The position numbers and the translations under genes are program-made. Shown here in pieces: positions 27,707 to 36,460 of a DNA stretch of 64,000 bases. Source of the stretch: JACKII01 sp965222315 (lineage in GTDB: Bacteria; Pseudomonadota; Alphaproteobacteria; Bin95); NCBI GenBank assembly GCA_965222315.1, contig OZ244951.1, forward strand, positions 310,001 through 374,000. The letters run 5' to 3'. How positions within the stretch are numbered: the stretch's first letter is position 1; each line of letters starts with the position of its first letter. Under the pieces are notes generated by a model, which saw nothing but the letters and a program-made list of their open reading frames with translations, was not told the origin of the DNA and made no database searches.

Positions 27707-27816
27707 TCCTGACGAAAGTCAGGACCCATTCCAGAGACTGCGGGCGACGAAGCGCCCGGCGCTGCAATCAACCGACCTCCGGAATGGACCCTGAATGCCG
27801 GCAAGCGGCTTCAGGG
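27707..27816. repeat. Two-hairpin palindromic repeat (REPIN-like), family 4
   Basis: The left hairpin is TCCTGAC-GAAA-GTCAGGA (27707-27724), followed by CCATTCC (27726-27732). The right side is GGAATGG (27781-27787) followed by the hairpin CCCTGAA...TTCAGGG (27789-27816). The same layout, with different stem sequences but the same CCATTCC...GGAATGG inner pair, recurs at 32332. It separates the pseudouridine synthase and the ATP12 gene. Confidence 0.8.
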
Positions 27817-27876
27817 AATTGGAGTGACCTGACGGTCCTCAACCCCGACATCCATAATGATAACCTTGGGTAACCC

Positions 27877-28569
27877 ATGAAACGTTTCTACAAACAGGCC
27901 GCCGCCGCTGCCCAGGACGAGATGTTTTCCATTCTGCTGGACGGCCGGCCGGTGCGCACGCCCGGCAAGGGCCTCCTGCACCTCCCCACCCAGGGACTGG
28001 CGGATGCGGTCGCCGCCGAATGGTCGGCGCAGGCGGAGACGATCGAGCCCGCCACCATGCCGCTCACCCAACTCGCCAGCACGGCAATCGACCGGATATT
28101 GCCGCAGAAGCAGGCGGTCGCGGCGGAAGTCGCGCGCTATGCGGAGACCGATCTCGTCTGCTACCGTGCTGTTGCCCCGGAATCCCTGGCGCTGCGCCAA
28201 CAAGCGGCCTGGGGGCCTTTGCTGGACTGGCTTGCGTCGGAATACAGCGCCCGTCTCGTCGTTACCGAAGGCATTCAGCCGGTGCAGCAACCGCCTGACG
28301 CCATCGCTGCCATCCGAAAGGGCGTCAGCGCCTTCGGGCACTTCCGCCTGGCGGGGCTTTCCAGCGCAACGTCCGTCATGGGCTCGGTCGTGATCGGTCT
28401 GGCGCTGACCGCCGGTCGAATCCCGTCGCAAGATGCGGCGGATGCGGCCTTCATCGATGAAACATATCAGATGGAACAATGGGGCAACGATCCGGAAGAA
28501 TTAGAGCGGTTGGCGCGACTTAGGTCGGATTTGAGGGCCGTTCAGCGCTTTCTGGCCTTGCTCCCCTAG
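27877..28569 (+). CDS. ATP12-family F1-ATPase assembly chaperone
   Basis: 230 residues matching the ATP12 family: KRFYKQAAAAAQDEMFSILL, then LDGRPVRTPGKGLL, then LADAVAAEWSAQ and TQLASTAIDRI. In mitochondria Atp12 binds the F1 alpha subunit during assembly; alphaproteobacteria carry the same family. Position after the rluA-type gene is common in the class. A short intergenic region with a palindromic repeat lies upstream. It is followed by pccB. Confidence 0.92.
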   Translation: MKRFYKQAAAAAQDEMFSILLDGRPVRTPGKGLLHLPTQGLADAVAAEWSAQAETIEPATMPLTQLASTAIDRILPQKQAVAAEVARYAETDLVCYRAVAPESLALRQQAAWGPLLDWLASEYSARLVVTEGIQPVQQPPDAIAAIRKGVSAFGHFRLAGLSSATSVMGSVVIGLALTAGRIPSQDAADAAFIDETYQMEQWGNDPEELERLARLRSDLRAVQRFLALLP

Positions 28570-28688
28570 CCGTTTCGTCCTATTTGCCCTGCACGCCGTC
28601 CGCCAATAATGCTGCGGACGCTAACTCGGCGGCTGTCGGTCAGACAGCGACTGAGGGGCCATCCGGCCCCGACTCCCTGGGAGCTCGA

Positions 28689-30221
28689 ATGCAAGACATT
28701 GTTAAAATGCTGGAGGAAAAGCGTGCGCACGCCCGTTTGGGCGGTGGCCAGCACCGGATCGATGCCCAGCACGCTCGTGGCAAACTGACGGCGCGGGAGC
28801 GCCTGGAAGTTCTCCTCGATGACGAATCGTTCGAAGAATACGATATGTTCGTGGAGCATCGCTCCATCGACTTCGGTATGGCAGATCAGAGGATTCCGGG
28901 CGACGGCGTCATCACCGGGCATGGCACGGTTAACGGTCGTTTGGTGTTCGTCTACAGCCAGGACTTTACGGTCTTCGGCGGCTCGCTTTCCGAAGCGCAT
29001 GCCGAGAAGATCTGCAAGATCATGGACCAGGCGATGAAAGTCGGCGCGCCGGTCATCGGCCTGAACGACTCGGGCGGCGCACGCATCCAGGAAGGCGTCG
29101 CGGCCCTTGGCGGTTATGCGGAAGTGTTCCAGCGCAACGTCAATGCCTCCGGTGTGATCCCCCAGCTTTCCCTCATTATGGGGCCGTGCGCCGGCGGCGC
29201 AGTTTATTCCCCTGCCATTACCGATTTCATCTTCATGGTGAAGGACACGAGCTACATGTTCGTGACCGGGCCGGATGTGGTGAAGACCGTGACGCATGAG
29301 ACCGTCACTCAGGAAGAGTTGGGCGGCGCTCGCACCCATTCCAGCAAGTCCGGCGTGGCGGACATGGCGTTCGAGAACGATATCGAGGCCCTGTTGCAGA
29401 CCCGGCGTTTCGTGGATTTTCTGCCGACCTCGAACCGTGAAAAGCCACCGGCCCGGCCCACCGCAGACCCGATCGAGCGCCCGGAAATGTCGCTGGACAG
29501 CCTGGTGCCGGAAAACCCGAACAAGCCCTACGACATCAAGGAATTGATCGAGAAAGTCGTAGACGAAGGCGACTTCTTCGAAATTCAGCCGGATTATGCG
29601 GGCAACATCGTCATCGGCTTCGGCCGGATGAATGGCTCGACCGTTGGCTTCGTTGCCAACCAGCCGATGGTGCTGGCCGGCTGCCTCGACATCGATTCGA
29701 GCCGCAAGGGCGCGCGTTTCGTCCGTTTCTGCGATGCCTTCAACATTCCGATCGTGACCTTCGTGGACGTGCCCGGCTTCCTGCCCGGCACCGACCAGGA
29801 ATTCAACGGCATCATCAAGCATGGCGCGAAGCTCCTCTACGCCTACGCAGAGGCGACGGTGCCGAAGGTCACGGTCATCACGCGCAAGGCCTATGGCGGC
29901 GCCTACGACGTCATGGCGTCGAAGCACCTGCGCGGTGACGTGAACTATGCCTGGCCCCAGGCCGAGATCGCGGTGATGGGGGCCAAGGGCGCGGTGGAGA
30001 TCATCTTCCGCAGCGACATCGGCGATGACGAGAAGATCGCGGCACGTACGGCGGAATATGCCAACAAGTTCGCCAATCCCTTCATCGCCTCTTCCCGCGG
30101 CTATATCGACGACGTGATCCGCCCGCACAATACCCGCCGCCGCATCTGCAAGGCGCTGGGAATGTTGCGCAACAAGAAGCTGGAAAACCCGTGGCGCAAG
30201 CACGGCAACATTCCGCTTTAG
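28689..30221 (+). CDS. pccB: Propionyl-CoA carboxylase, beta (carboxyltransferase) subunit
   Basis: 510 residues from the ATG at 28689, the typical length, with a GGGAG site upstream. The N-terminus MQDIVKMLEEKRAHARLGGG matches the family, so the in-frame stretch from 28584 is probably not translated. The carboxyltransferase signatures are NDSGGARIQEGVAALGGYAE, IMGPCAGGAVYSPA and the C-terminal VFVDVPGFLPGT-like FVDVPGFLPGTDQEF. With PccA it carboxylates propionyl-CoA to methylmalonyl-CoA. pccA follows directly. Confidence 0.94.
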   Translation: MQDIVKMLEEKRAHARLGGGQHRIDAQHARGKLTARERLEVLLDDESFEEYDMFVEHRSIDFGMADQRIPGDGVITGHGTVNGRLVFVYSQDFTVFGGSLSEAHAEKICKIMDQAMKVGAPVIGLNDSGGARIQEGVAALGGYAEVFQRNVNASGVIPQLSLIMGPCAGGAVYSPAITDFIFMVKDTSYMFVTGPDVVKTVTHETVTQEELGGARTHSSKSGVADMAFENDIEALLQTRRFVDFLPTSNREKPPARPTADPIERPEMSLDSLVPENPNKPYDIKELIEKVVDEGDFFEIQPDYAGNIVIGFGRMNGSTVGFVANQPMVLAGCLDIDSSRKGARFVRFCDAFNIPIVTFVDVPGFLPGTDQEFNGIIKHGAKLLYAYAEATVPKVTVITRKAYGGAYDVMASKHLRGDVNYAWPQAEIAVMGAKGAVEIIFRSDIGDDEKIAARTAEYANKFANPFIASSRGYIDDVIRPHNTRRRICKALGMLRNKKLENPWRKHGNIPL

Positions 30222-30249
30222 GCGGGCGTTGAAAGAGGTTCAGACACCC

Positions 30250-32235
30250 ATGTTCTCAAAAATACTGATCGCCAACCGCGGCGAGATTGCGGTCCGCATC
30301 ATCCGCACGGCCCGCCGCCTGGGCGTCAAAACCGTCGTCGTCTTTTCGGAGGCCGACAAGGCCTCCCTCGCCGTGGAAATGGCGGACGAGGTTGTCGCCA
30401 TCGGCGGCCCGACCGCGGCGGAGAGCTATCTGGTGCAGGAACGCATCCTGCAAGCGGCGAAGGATACCGGCGCGGAAGCAATCCATCCCGGCTTCGGCTT
30501 CCTCTCGGAGAATGCCGGATTCGCGAAGAAAGTCGCCGACGAGGGGCTCGTTTTCATCGGCCCGACCCCGCACGCCATCCAGGCCATGGGCGACAAGATC
30601 GAGTCCAAGCTGCTGGCGCAGAAGGCCGGTGTCTCGGTTGCGCCGGGTTTTGACGGCGCGCTGTCCAACGATGCGGACGCGCTGAAGGTCGCCCACGACA
30701 TCGGCTATCCGGTCATGATCAAGGCATCGGCGGGTGGCGGCGGCAAGGGCATGCGCATCGCATGGGACGATGCCGGCCTGAAAGAAGGCCTCGCCAGCGC
30801 CGCCTCGGAAGCCCGCTCGAGTTTCGGCGACGACCGGGTCTTCATCGAGAAATACATCCATAAGGGCCGCCACATCGAAATTCAGGTGCTTGGCGACTCC
30901 CACGGGAATGTCATTCACCTGGGCGAACGCGAATGCTCCGTCCAGCGCCGCCACCAGAAGGTGCTGGAGGAAGCCCCCAGTCCGCTGGTCGATGCCGAAA
31001 TGCGCGAGCGCATGGGTGCGCAGGCCGTGGCCCTGGCCCAGGCGGTCGGCTACCGCAGTGCGGGCACGGTGGAATTCATCGTCAGCCAGGAGAAAGAGTT
31101 CTACTTCCTGGAAATGAATACCCGCTTGCAGGTGGAGCATCCGGTGACCGAAATGATCACCGGTTTCGATCTGGTCGAGGAGATGCTGCGCGTCGCCTAT
31201 GGGGAGAAGCTCCGCTGGACCCAGAACGATGTGCAGATCGACGGCTGGGCGGTGGAAGCGCGGCTCTATGCTGAAGACCCCTCCCGGAACTTCCTGCCCG
31301 CCATAGGCCGCCTCCGCCGCTATCAGGAGCCGCCGCAGGCCGAGGGCGTGCGCGTCGATTCTGGCGTGCGGGAGGGTGACGAGATCTCCATGTTCTACGA
31401 CCCGATGATCTCCAAGCTCATCGCCCATGGCCGTAATCGTGAAGAGGCGATTACGCGTTTGCAGCGGGCACTCGACGGGTTTGTGGTCAGGGGGATCGGC
31501 AACAATCTGGTGTTCCTGAATGCCGCCCTCGCGAATGAAAAATTCCGGTCGGGCGATTTCTCCACGGCCTTCATCGAGGAGGAATTCGCGGAAGGCTATA
31601 CCGGCGCGGAGCGTGTCAGCGATGTCATCGAAACGCTTGTTCCTGTCGCTGCCGTCCTGAAGGCGCGCAGCACGGAGCGTGAGGCGAAGATAAGCGGCCA
31701 GTTGCCCGGCCAGCTATGGCGCGCGCCCGATGAATGGGCCGTGTGGATTGACCGCCAAGACTATCCCGCGTCGGTGCGGCCGGCAGACAACGGCTATACC
31801 GTCTTTTGCTTCGGCCGTTCCATCCGCGTCGTCAGCGAGTGGAGCCCGGGAGACCCGATCTTTGCCGGCCATGTGGACGGCCACCCGGTCACGGCACAGA
31901 TCCGGACCTCGGATGCCGGCTTCGTGATCAGCCACCTGGGCGCGTCGGCCAATGCCGAAGTCCTGACGAAGCGAACGGCAGAGCTCGCCTCCCTCATGCC
32001 GGTCAAGGTTCCGCCGGATACGTCAAAGCTCATCATGTCGCCGATGCCGGGTTTGCTGCTGCGCATTCTGGTGGAGCCCGGTGACTCCGTGGTCGAAGGC
32101 CAGGAGGTTGCCGCGGTCGAGGCGATGAAGATGGAAAACATTCTGCGCGCGGAGAAGTCCGGCGTGGTAAAAACGGTCAACTCCGTGGCCGGCGACAGCC
32201 TCGCCGCCGACCAGATCATCGTCGAGTTCGAGTAG
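30250..32235 (+). CDS. pccA: Propionyl/acetyl-CoA carboxylase, biotin-containing alpha subunit
   Basis: 661 residues from the ATG at 30250. The biotin carboxylase ATP-grasp domain covers about residues 1-450, with ASAGGGGKGMRIA, the HIEIQVLGD segment, and EMNTRLQVEHPVTE. A linking BT-type domain follows, then a biotinyl domain with Lys627 in EAMKMEN. The enzyme carboxylates biotin with ATP and bicarbonate and passes it to PccB. The gene starts 28 bases after pccB. Methylmalonyl-CoA mutase or epimerase genes are not in the window. Confidence 0.95.
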   Translation: MFSKILIANRGEIAVRIIRTARRLGVKTVVVFSEADKASLAVEMADEVVAIGGPTAAESYLVQERILQAAKDTGAEAIHPGFGFLSENAGFAKKVADEGLVFIGPTPHAIQAMGDKIESKLLAQKAGVSVAPGFDGALSNDADALKVAHDIGYPVMIKASAGGGGKGMRIAWDDAGLKEGLASAASEARSSFGDDRVFIEKYIHKGRHIEIQVLGDSHGNVIHLGERECSVQRRHQKVLEEAPSPLVDAEMRERMGAQAVALAQAVGYRSAGTVEFIVSQEKEFYFLEMNTRLQVEHPVTEMITGFDLVEEMLRVAYGEKLRWTQNDVQIDGWAVEARLYAEDPSRNFLPAIGRLRRYQEPPQAEGVRVDSGVREGDEISMFYDPMISKLIAHGRNREEAITRLQRALDGFVVRGIGNNLVFLNAALANEKFRSGDFSTAFIEEEFAEGYTGAERVSDVIETLVPVAAVLKARSTEREAKISGQLPGQLWRAPDEWAVWIDRQDYPASVRPADNGYTVFCFGRSIRVVSEWSPGDPIFAGHVDGHPVTAQIRTSDAGFVISHLGASANAEVLTKRTAELASLMPVKVPPDTSKLIMSPMPGLLLRILVEPGDSVVEGQEVAAVEAMKMENILRAEKSGVVKTVNSVAGDSLAADQIIVEFE

Positions 32236-32331
32236 GGCCATTCGAATAGGAGGCGCTCGGACGGGTTTTGCCGCCTAAAGCTGAATGGCCATAGCGCTGG
32301 CAATCACCGGGTTTTCTCGCTCCTTACATCG

Positions 32332-32429
32332 CCCCAGCGAAAGCTGGGGTCCATTCCGGAGACCGTACCAACAGCGTCAGGCGCGCCGAGTGAAACGTTA
32401 ACGGAATGGATCCCAAATCAAGTTTGGGA
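32332..32429. repeat. Two-hairpin palindromic repeat (REPIN-like), family 4
   Basis: Left hairpin CCCCAGC-GAAA-GCTGGGG (32332-32349), then TCCATTCCGG (32350-32359). The right side has CGGAATGGA (32402-32410) and then TCCCAAA...TTTGGGA (32411-32429). The inner pair matches the copy at 27707 while the outer stems differ. It fills much of the 291-base gap between pccA and the convergent EVE gene, which otherwise shows nothing recognisable. Confidence 0.85.
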
Positions 32430-32526
32430 CAATGCGCGGCCGGGAAAGCAAGTTTCCACCTGACGTGATTGCGCCCTTTAACCCTGCCCCTTACCGCCCG
32501 GTTTAGCGGGGCTGCGAGCTGCAGCC

Positions 32527-32946
32527 TTAAGCCTCCACCTCTGCCAGTTCGCATAGCGCCTTCCAGTGCTCGTCCGACACCGGGACGACGGACAGGCGCG
32601 ATTGTTTCACCAGCGCCAGGTCGTCAAACCGCCCGTCTGCCTTGATTTCCGCCAGGGTCACCGGACGCCCCACCGGCTTCACCGCCTTGACCTCGACCAT
32701 GCCGAAGCGGCCTTTTTCGTCGCTCGGGTCCGGGTGATATTCCTTCGAGACTTCGACGATGCCGACGATCTGGCGCTCGTTGACGGAGTGGTAGAAGAAG
32801 CCGCGGTCGCCAACCTTCATCGCCTTCATATTGTTGGCGGCCTGGTAGTTGCGCACGCCGTCCCAGCCTTCGCCGTCCGGCAGCTTGTTCATCTGATCGT
32901 CCCAGCCCCAGGTGCCGGGTTCGGATTTGAACAGCCAATAAGCCAT
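32527..32946 (-). CDS. EVE-domain protein
   Basis: 139 residues from the ATG at 32946, with a GGAGAAG site upstream. The EVE signatures are MAYWLFKSEPGTWGWDDQ at the N-terminus, GVRNYQAANNMKAMKVGDRGFFYHS, and IVGIVEVSKEYHPD. EVE domains share the PUA-like fold and bind modified bases in nucleic acids. The ligand is unknown. The gene lies just downstream of bpt on the same strand. Confidence 0.93.
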   Translation of the reverse strand: MAYWLFKSEPGTWGWDDQMNKLPDGEGWDGVRNYQAANNMKAMKVGDRGFFYHSVNERQIVGIVEVSKEYHPDPSDEKGRFGMVEVKAVKPVGRPVTLAEIKADGRFDDLALVKQSRLSVVPVSDEHWKALCELAEVEA

Positions 32947-32961
32947 GGGTCGCTTCTCCAA

Positions 32962-33000
32962 TGTCCCAACGAAACTCTATTGTCTCCAACGAAACTCTAT
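32962..33000. repeat. Tandem duplication of about 20 bases between bpt and the EVE gene
   Basis: The string CCAACGAAACTCTAT occurs twice in a row (copies 32962-32980 and 32981-33000, differing by one inserted base). The second copy contains the bpt stop codon (32997-32999). Confidence 0.9.
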
Positions 33001-33731
33001 GGCGTCTCGGACGTGCCCGGCAGCCGCTGCCAGCGGCCATCGATCAGCCCCTCGACGCCGGGGAAGCGGCTTTTGTAGGCCATGGTCTCCGACCCGTCGA
33101 TCCAATAACCCAGATAGACATGCGGCTTTGCCGTCGCGCTCATTGCCTGCACCAGCCGCATGATGATGTGGCTGCCGAGGCTGCCTTTCGCGTGCGGGTC
33201 GAAATAGCTGTAGACCGCGGAAATTCCGTCATCCAGCCGGTCGCAAAGACAGGCGGCGACCAGGGTATTGTCCTCGTCCCGCAGTGACATGACCAGGGTG
33301 TCCACCGGACTATCCAGGAGCATGGAGGCAAAATCGTCATGCTCCATCAGCGCCATCTCGCTCTCCTTATGGCGCGTGCCGACATAGCGGCTGAACAGGG
33401 CGAAATGCTCTTCGGTGGCGACCGGGCGGTGAAAACTCGCATGCAAGTGTTTGAAATTGCGCCAGGTTCGCTTTAGCGAGCGGGTCGGCTTGAAGCCCAT
33501 CGTGTTGATGCGCACGGGGACACAGGCGTTGCAGCCGCAGCAGGCGGGACGGTAGGCCAGATGGTGTGAACGGCGGAAACCCGCCCGCGCCAGTTCGGAG
33601 TGCAGGCCCGTTACATCGGCCGAGCGTAGTTCAACCACCAGCTTCTGCTCTGTCCGCATCGGCAGATACGGGCAGGGCACGGAGACGGTAGCAAAAAATT
33701 GCCGGAATCGGAGCGGGTTGTTCGACAGCAT
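32997..33731 (-). CDS. bpt: Aspartate/glutamate leucyltransferase (Bpt)
   Basis: 244 residues of the bacterial Ate1-like family. The enzyme transfers Leu from tRNA to N-terminal Asp or Glu, marking proteins for ClpSAP degradation through the N-degron pathway. Seen are the Cys-rich N-terminal segment AYRPACCGCNACVPVRIN, the NFKHLHASFHRPVATEEHFALF segment in shortened form, and the C-terminal KPHVYLGYWIDGSETMAYK. The stop codon falls in a short tandem duplication. Confidence 0.93.
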   Translation of the reverse strand: MLSNNPLRFRQFFATVSVPCPYLPMRTEQKLVVELRSADVTGLHSELARAGFRRSHHLAYRPACCGCNACVPVRINTMGFKPTRSLKRTWRNFKHLHASFHRPVATEEHFALFSRYVGTRHKESEMALMEHDDFASMLLDSPVDTLVMSLRDEDNTLVAACLCDRLDDGISAVYSYFDPHAKGSLGSHIIMRLVQAMSATAKPHVYLGYWIDGSETMAYKSRFPGVEGLIDGRWQRLPGTSETP

Positions 33732-33742
33732 TGGGAGTATAT

Positions 33743-34957
33743 TTAGCCAGTGGTCCCCGTGCGGCGCAAGCAGTGTTCCTTGATGGCGGAAACCAGCATT
33801 TCGCCGCGGCTAGGCCAGTCGAATGCCTTTTGCGCTGCCTTAAACGCCTCAGCCCGCATTTGGGAGAGCCGCGGTATGTCGTCAATGCCTGTCAGAATCG
33901 CTTGGGCCAGGCTTCTAGGCGTCGATGCTTTGAGCGCATTTGCTCGGACCTCGTCCGGCAATCCGGCCAAACCGCCGGGCAGAGCGGCCACAGTCAGACC
34001 GTGGAAGACATAGTCCAGCGTCTTCATCTTGAAGCCGCCGCCAAGCCCCTCCGCCACCAGGCCGATCCGACCGCCGGTCAGCCCCGCAGCCAGGTCCGCC
34101 TGCTCGCCCAGAAAGCGCAGGCCCGGGCGTTCCAGGCGGCGGCGAAGGGGCTCCGGCACATGGCCGATCACGGCGGATTCCACCCCGGCATCTGCCAGAA
34201 TGGGCACGCCCTCCGCCGCCCATCGCGTCAGGTTCTCCTGCTTGGCAACCCAATCATAGCGTCCGACCAGCAAGACCCGGCGGAGCGTATCCGGCGTCAG
34301 TGGCGGCAATTCGGCGGGTCCGCCGGCATAGCCCGGCGTCAGCGTGATCACTGCCGCCCCGCTGCCTTGTTGCCAGAACTGCGCCGCATCGTCCGCTGTT
34401 ATCGCGGTGACCAGGGTAGCGTTCCGCACCAGCGCCTCCTCCAGCCGCCGGAACTTGGCGGCATCCCAGCGCAGCAGCGGCTGCTTCCAGACCGGCCATG
34501 CCGCGCGGGCAACCGTCTGCCGGGTCGACGCCTCATGATTGTGGGAGACGTAGACCAGCTGCCTGCCCGCCTGTCGCACCAACGGCGCGGCCCAGCCCAT
34601 GGCGGCGTGGTCGATCACCACCGCGGCCCAGGCCTGCTCTCGCAAGAGCCGCTGCATCAAAGCCCGCATGTCCGGCGACGCCAGCGCCCAGGAACTGGCC
34701 GGCAGACCGCTGGCGAGACTTTGCCAGCGCCCGCGAACCCGTGCGGCTGCCGTTTCCGTGCGCACGCCGGGCAGGGGGCTTCCCTTGCCGAATGTTGCCA
34801 GCGTTATGGCGGCGCCGGCGCCGCCCGCCGCCCGCATCAGGCCCGCCGAATACGTGCTGCTGCCCGCTTTCCGCCCGCCCGGATGCGCCATGCTGAGCCA
34901 GAGCAGAGGCAGCTTCCTGCCAGCGTCATCCCCATTTCTCTCGACAGGCGCAGTCAA
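33743..34957 (-). CDS. Glycosyltransferase (family 4-like), start uncertain
   Basis: 404 residues if the TTG at 34957 (AGGA site ten bases upstream) is used. The first beta-strand LPLLWLSMAHPGGRKAGSST must be inside the protein, so the Met at 34891 is too late. The ATG at 35107 would overlap the divergent flavin reductase. A GT-B layout is seen: YVSHNHEASTRQ in the N-terminal domain, VLLVGRYDWVAKQENLTRWA at the domain junction, and GGRIGLVAEGLGGGFKMKTLDYVFHGL in the donor-binding region. It probably adds a sugar to a surface glycan. No other polysaccharide genes are adjacent. Confidence 0.72.
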   Translation of the reverse strand: MTAPVERNGDDAGRKLPLLWLSMAHPGGRKAGSSTYSAGLMRAAGGAGAAITLATFGKGSPLPGVRTETAAARVRGRWQSLASGLPASSWALASPDMRALMQRLLREQAWAAVVIDHAAMGWAAPLVRQAGRQLVYVSHNHEASTRQTVARAAWPVWKQPLLRWDAAKFRRLEEALVRNATLVTAITADDAAQFWQQGSGAAVITLTPGYAGGPAELPPLTPDTLRRVLLVGRYDWVAKQENLTRWAAEGVPILADAGVESAVIGHVPEPLRRRLERPGLRFLGEQADLAAGLTGGRIGLVAEGLGGGFKMKTLDYVFHGLTVAALPGGLAGLPDEVRANALKASTPRSLAQAILTGIDDIPRLSQMRAEAFKAAQKAFDWPSRGEMLVSAIKEHCLRRTGTTG

Positions 34958-35031
34958 TTCGTTAGGTTCCTGAGATTGAATAGCGTCCCGATTCGCTGCC
35001 CGACCCAGCCGACCGACGAGGTAACTCCGCC

Positions 35032-35556
35032 ATGGCCGATACGCCGGATTCCCCCATGCCGACCATCGAGAAACAAGAATTCCGGGATACGCTCGGGCGG
35101 ATGCCAACGGGCGTCACCATCATCACCACATGCGACGACACCGGCTTCCGTGCAGGCGCCACGGTCGGCTCCTTCACCTCTCTCTCCCTCGATCCGCCGC
35201 TGGTATTGTTCAGCTTGGACAAGTCGGCCAACTGCCATGAGCAATTTCTCTCCTGCAGTCATTTCTCGGTGAACGTGCTTGCCGAGGACCAGGCCGAATT
35301 CTCCAACATCTTCGCTTCCAAAGAAGACCGCCCCTGGGATGACCTGCCCCTGATGGAAGGTGAACATAGTGCCTCCCCGCTGCTGAAAGGCTGCGTCGCC
35401 TACATCGAATGCGCCCACGAAGCCACGCATCCGGGCGGCGACCATGACATCTTCGTCGGCCGGGTACTGAAGCTCTGGAACGCCGGGCTCGACCGCCGTC
35501 CGATGCTGTTCTTTGGCGGCACCTACCGCCGCCTCGATATGGACGTTGTTTCGTAA
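35032..35556 (+). CDS. Flavin reductase family (FMN-binding split barrel) protein
   Basis: 174 residues. Typical elements are the N-terminal LGRMPTGVTIITT, then GATVGSFTSLSLDPPLVLFS, and HFSVNVLAEDQ. The family reduces FMN or FAD with NAD(P)H and often feeds two-component monooxygenases. It could supply reduced flavin to the luciferase-like enzymes at 1396 or 13646, but neither is linked to it by position. The thioesterase gene follows on the same strand after 45 bases. Confidence 0.88.
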   Translation: MADTPDSPMPTIEKQEFRDTLGRMPTGVTIITTCDDTGFRAGATVGSFTSLSLDPPLVLFSLDKSANCHEQFLSCSHFSVNVLAEDQAEFSNIFASKEDRPWDDLPLMEGEHSASPLLKGCVAYIECAHEATHPGGDHDIFVGRVLKLWNAGLDRRPMLFFGGTYRRLDMDVVS

Positions 35557-35601
35557 ATAAACCGTTAAGCCAGCAAAACTGATACGACGACGGGGGCTTC
35601 C

Positions 35602-36015
35602 ATGTTCCGCACACCCATTGTGCCGCGCGTCTCGGAGACGGACGGGGCGGGCCACATCAACAATTGCTTTGTGCCCATCTGGCTGGAGGCTGGGCGGCGC
35701 GAGATTTTCCGCCTGCTGACGCCCGATCTGGACTTCGGCAACTGGCGGGTCGCGCTGGTCAACACCAACATCGACTACACCGCCCAACTCTATTTTGCCG
35801 ACGAGGCCGAGGTATTGACCTGGGTCGATCATGTGGGCGGCAAGTCTTTCCGGCTTTATGAAGAGGTGCACCAGACCGGCCGTGTCTGCGCCAGCGGCAC
35901 GGCGACTTATGTCTATTTCAACTACAAGACCCAGGCGGCGGAGCGGATACCCGACTCCGTCCGGGCGGCGTTCGAGGCGCATTTACGAGGGGCCGGCGAA
36001 ACCGCGGTCGCTTAG
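35602..36015 (+). CDS. Acyl-CoA thioesterase, 4HBT/hotdog fold
   Basis: 137 residues, a single hotdog domain. The active-site region of the 4-hydroxybenzoyl-CoA thioesterase type is SETDGAGHINNCFVPIWLEA, with the Asp before GHxNN as candidate catalytic residue. NIDYTAQLYFADEAEV is the second conserved strand. It hydrolyses an acyl-CoA in the cytoplasm; chain length unknown. Confidence 0.85.
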   Translation: MFRTPIVPRVSETDGAGHINNCFVPIWLEAGRREIFRLLTPDLDFGNWRVALVNTNIDYTAQLYFADEAEVLTWVDHVGGKSFRLYEEVHQTGRVCASGTATYVYFNYKTQAAERIPDSVRAAFEAHLRGAGETAVA

Positions 36016-36135
36016 CCTCTTGCATTCCGGGGTGCTTCCCCCGTAAAAGACCCGCTTCGCTAACGCTGCCGCTTCGGGCTGGCGGCGTTGGCCACAGAAT
36101 GCTTCACCGTTTAGCAAAATAACAGGAGCCCAACG

Positions 36136-36429
36136 ATGGCGGCTTTCCAAAATATTGACGCGACCGTCCGCAGCGATTCCGGCACCAGTGCCGCCCGTGC
36201 GGTCCGCCGCGACGGCCGCGTGCCGGCAGTGATCTATGGCGGTTCCGGCGAGACTGTATCGGTTTCCGTGGATGGCCGCGAACTGAACCGCGTGCTGCGC
36301 ACCCCGGGCCTGATGACCGAGGACATGACCGTGACCATCAATGGCCAGGAGGAGCGTGTTCGCCTGCAGGACGTGCAGCGCCACCCGGTCACGGAAACGC
36401 CGCTTCACCTGGACTTCGTCCGCCGGTAA
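36136..36429 (+). CDS. rplY: 50S ribosomal protein L25, short form
   Basis: 97 residues with the L25 core: AARAVRRDGRVPAVIYGG near 20-37, and the C-terminal RVRLQDVQRHPVTETPLHL. It lacks the CTC C-terminal domain found in the roughly 200-residue form of most alphaproteobacteria and is similar in length to the E. coli protein. It binds 5S rRNA. An AGGAG site precedes the ATG, and pth follows after 31 bases. Confidence 0.9.
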   Translation: MAAFQNIDATVRSDSGTSAARAVRRDGRVPAVIYGGSGETVSVSVDGRELNRVLRTPGLMTEDMTVTINGQEERVRLQDVQRHPVTETPLHLDFVRR

Positions 36430-36460
36430 TTCCCCCGGCCGCCTTTTGGGGAGCCGGCTC

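Noticed and set aside
28584..28688. 35-residue N-terminal extension of PccB
   Set aside because: Low-complexity Ala/Ser-rich stretch absent from the family; the ATG at 28689 has a better site and gives the conserved start.
28566..30203. 545-codon minus-strand open frame
   Set aside because: Antisense shadow of pccB, whose family motifs are intact on the plus strand.
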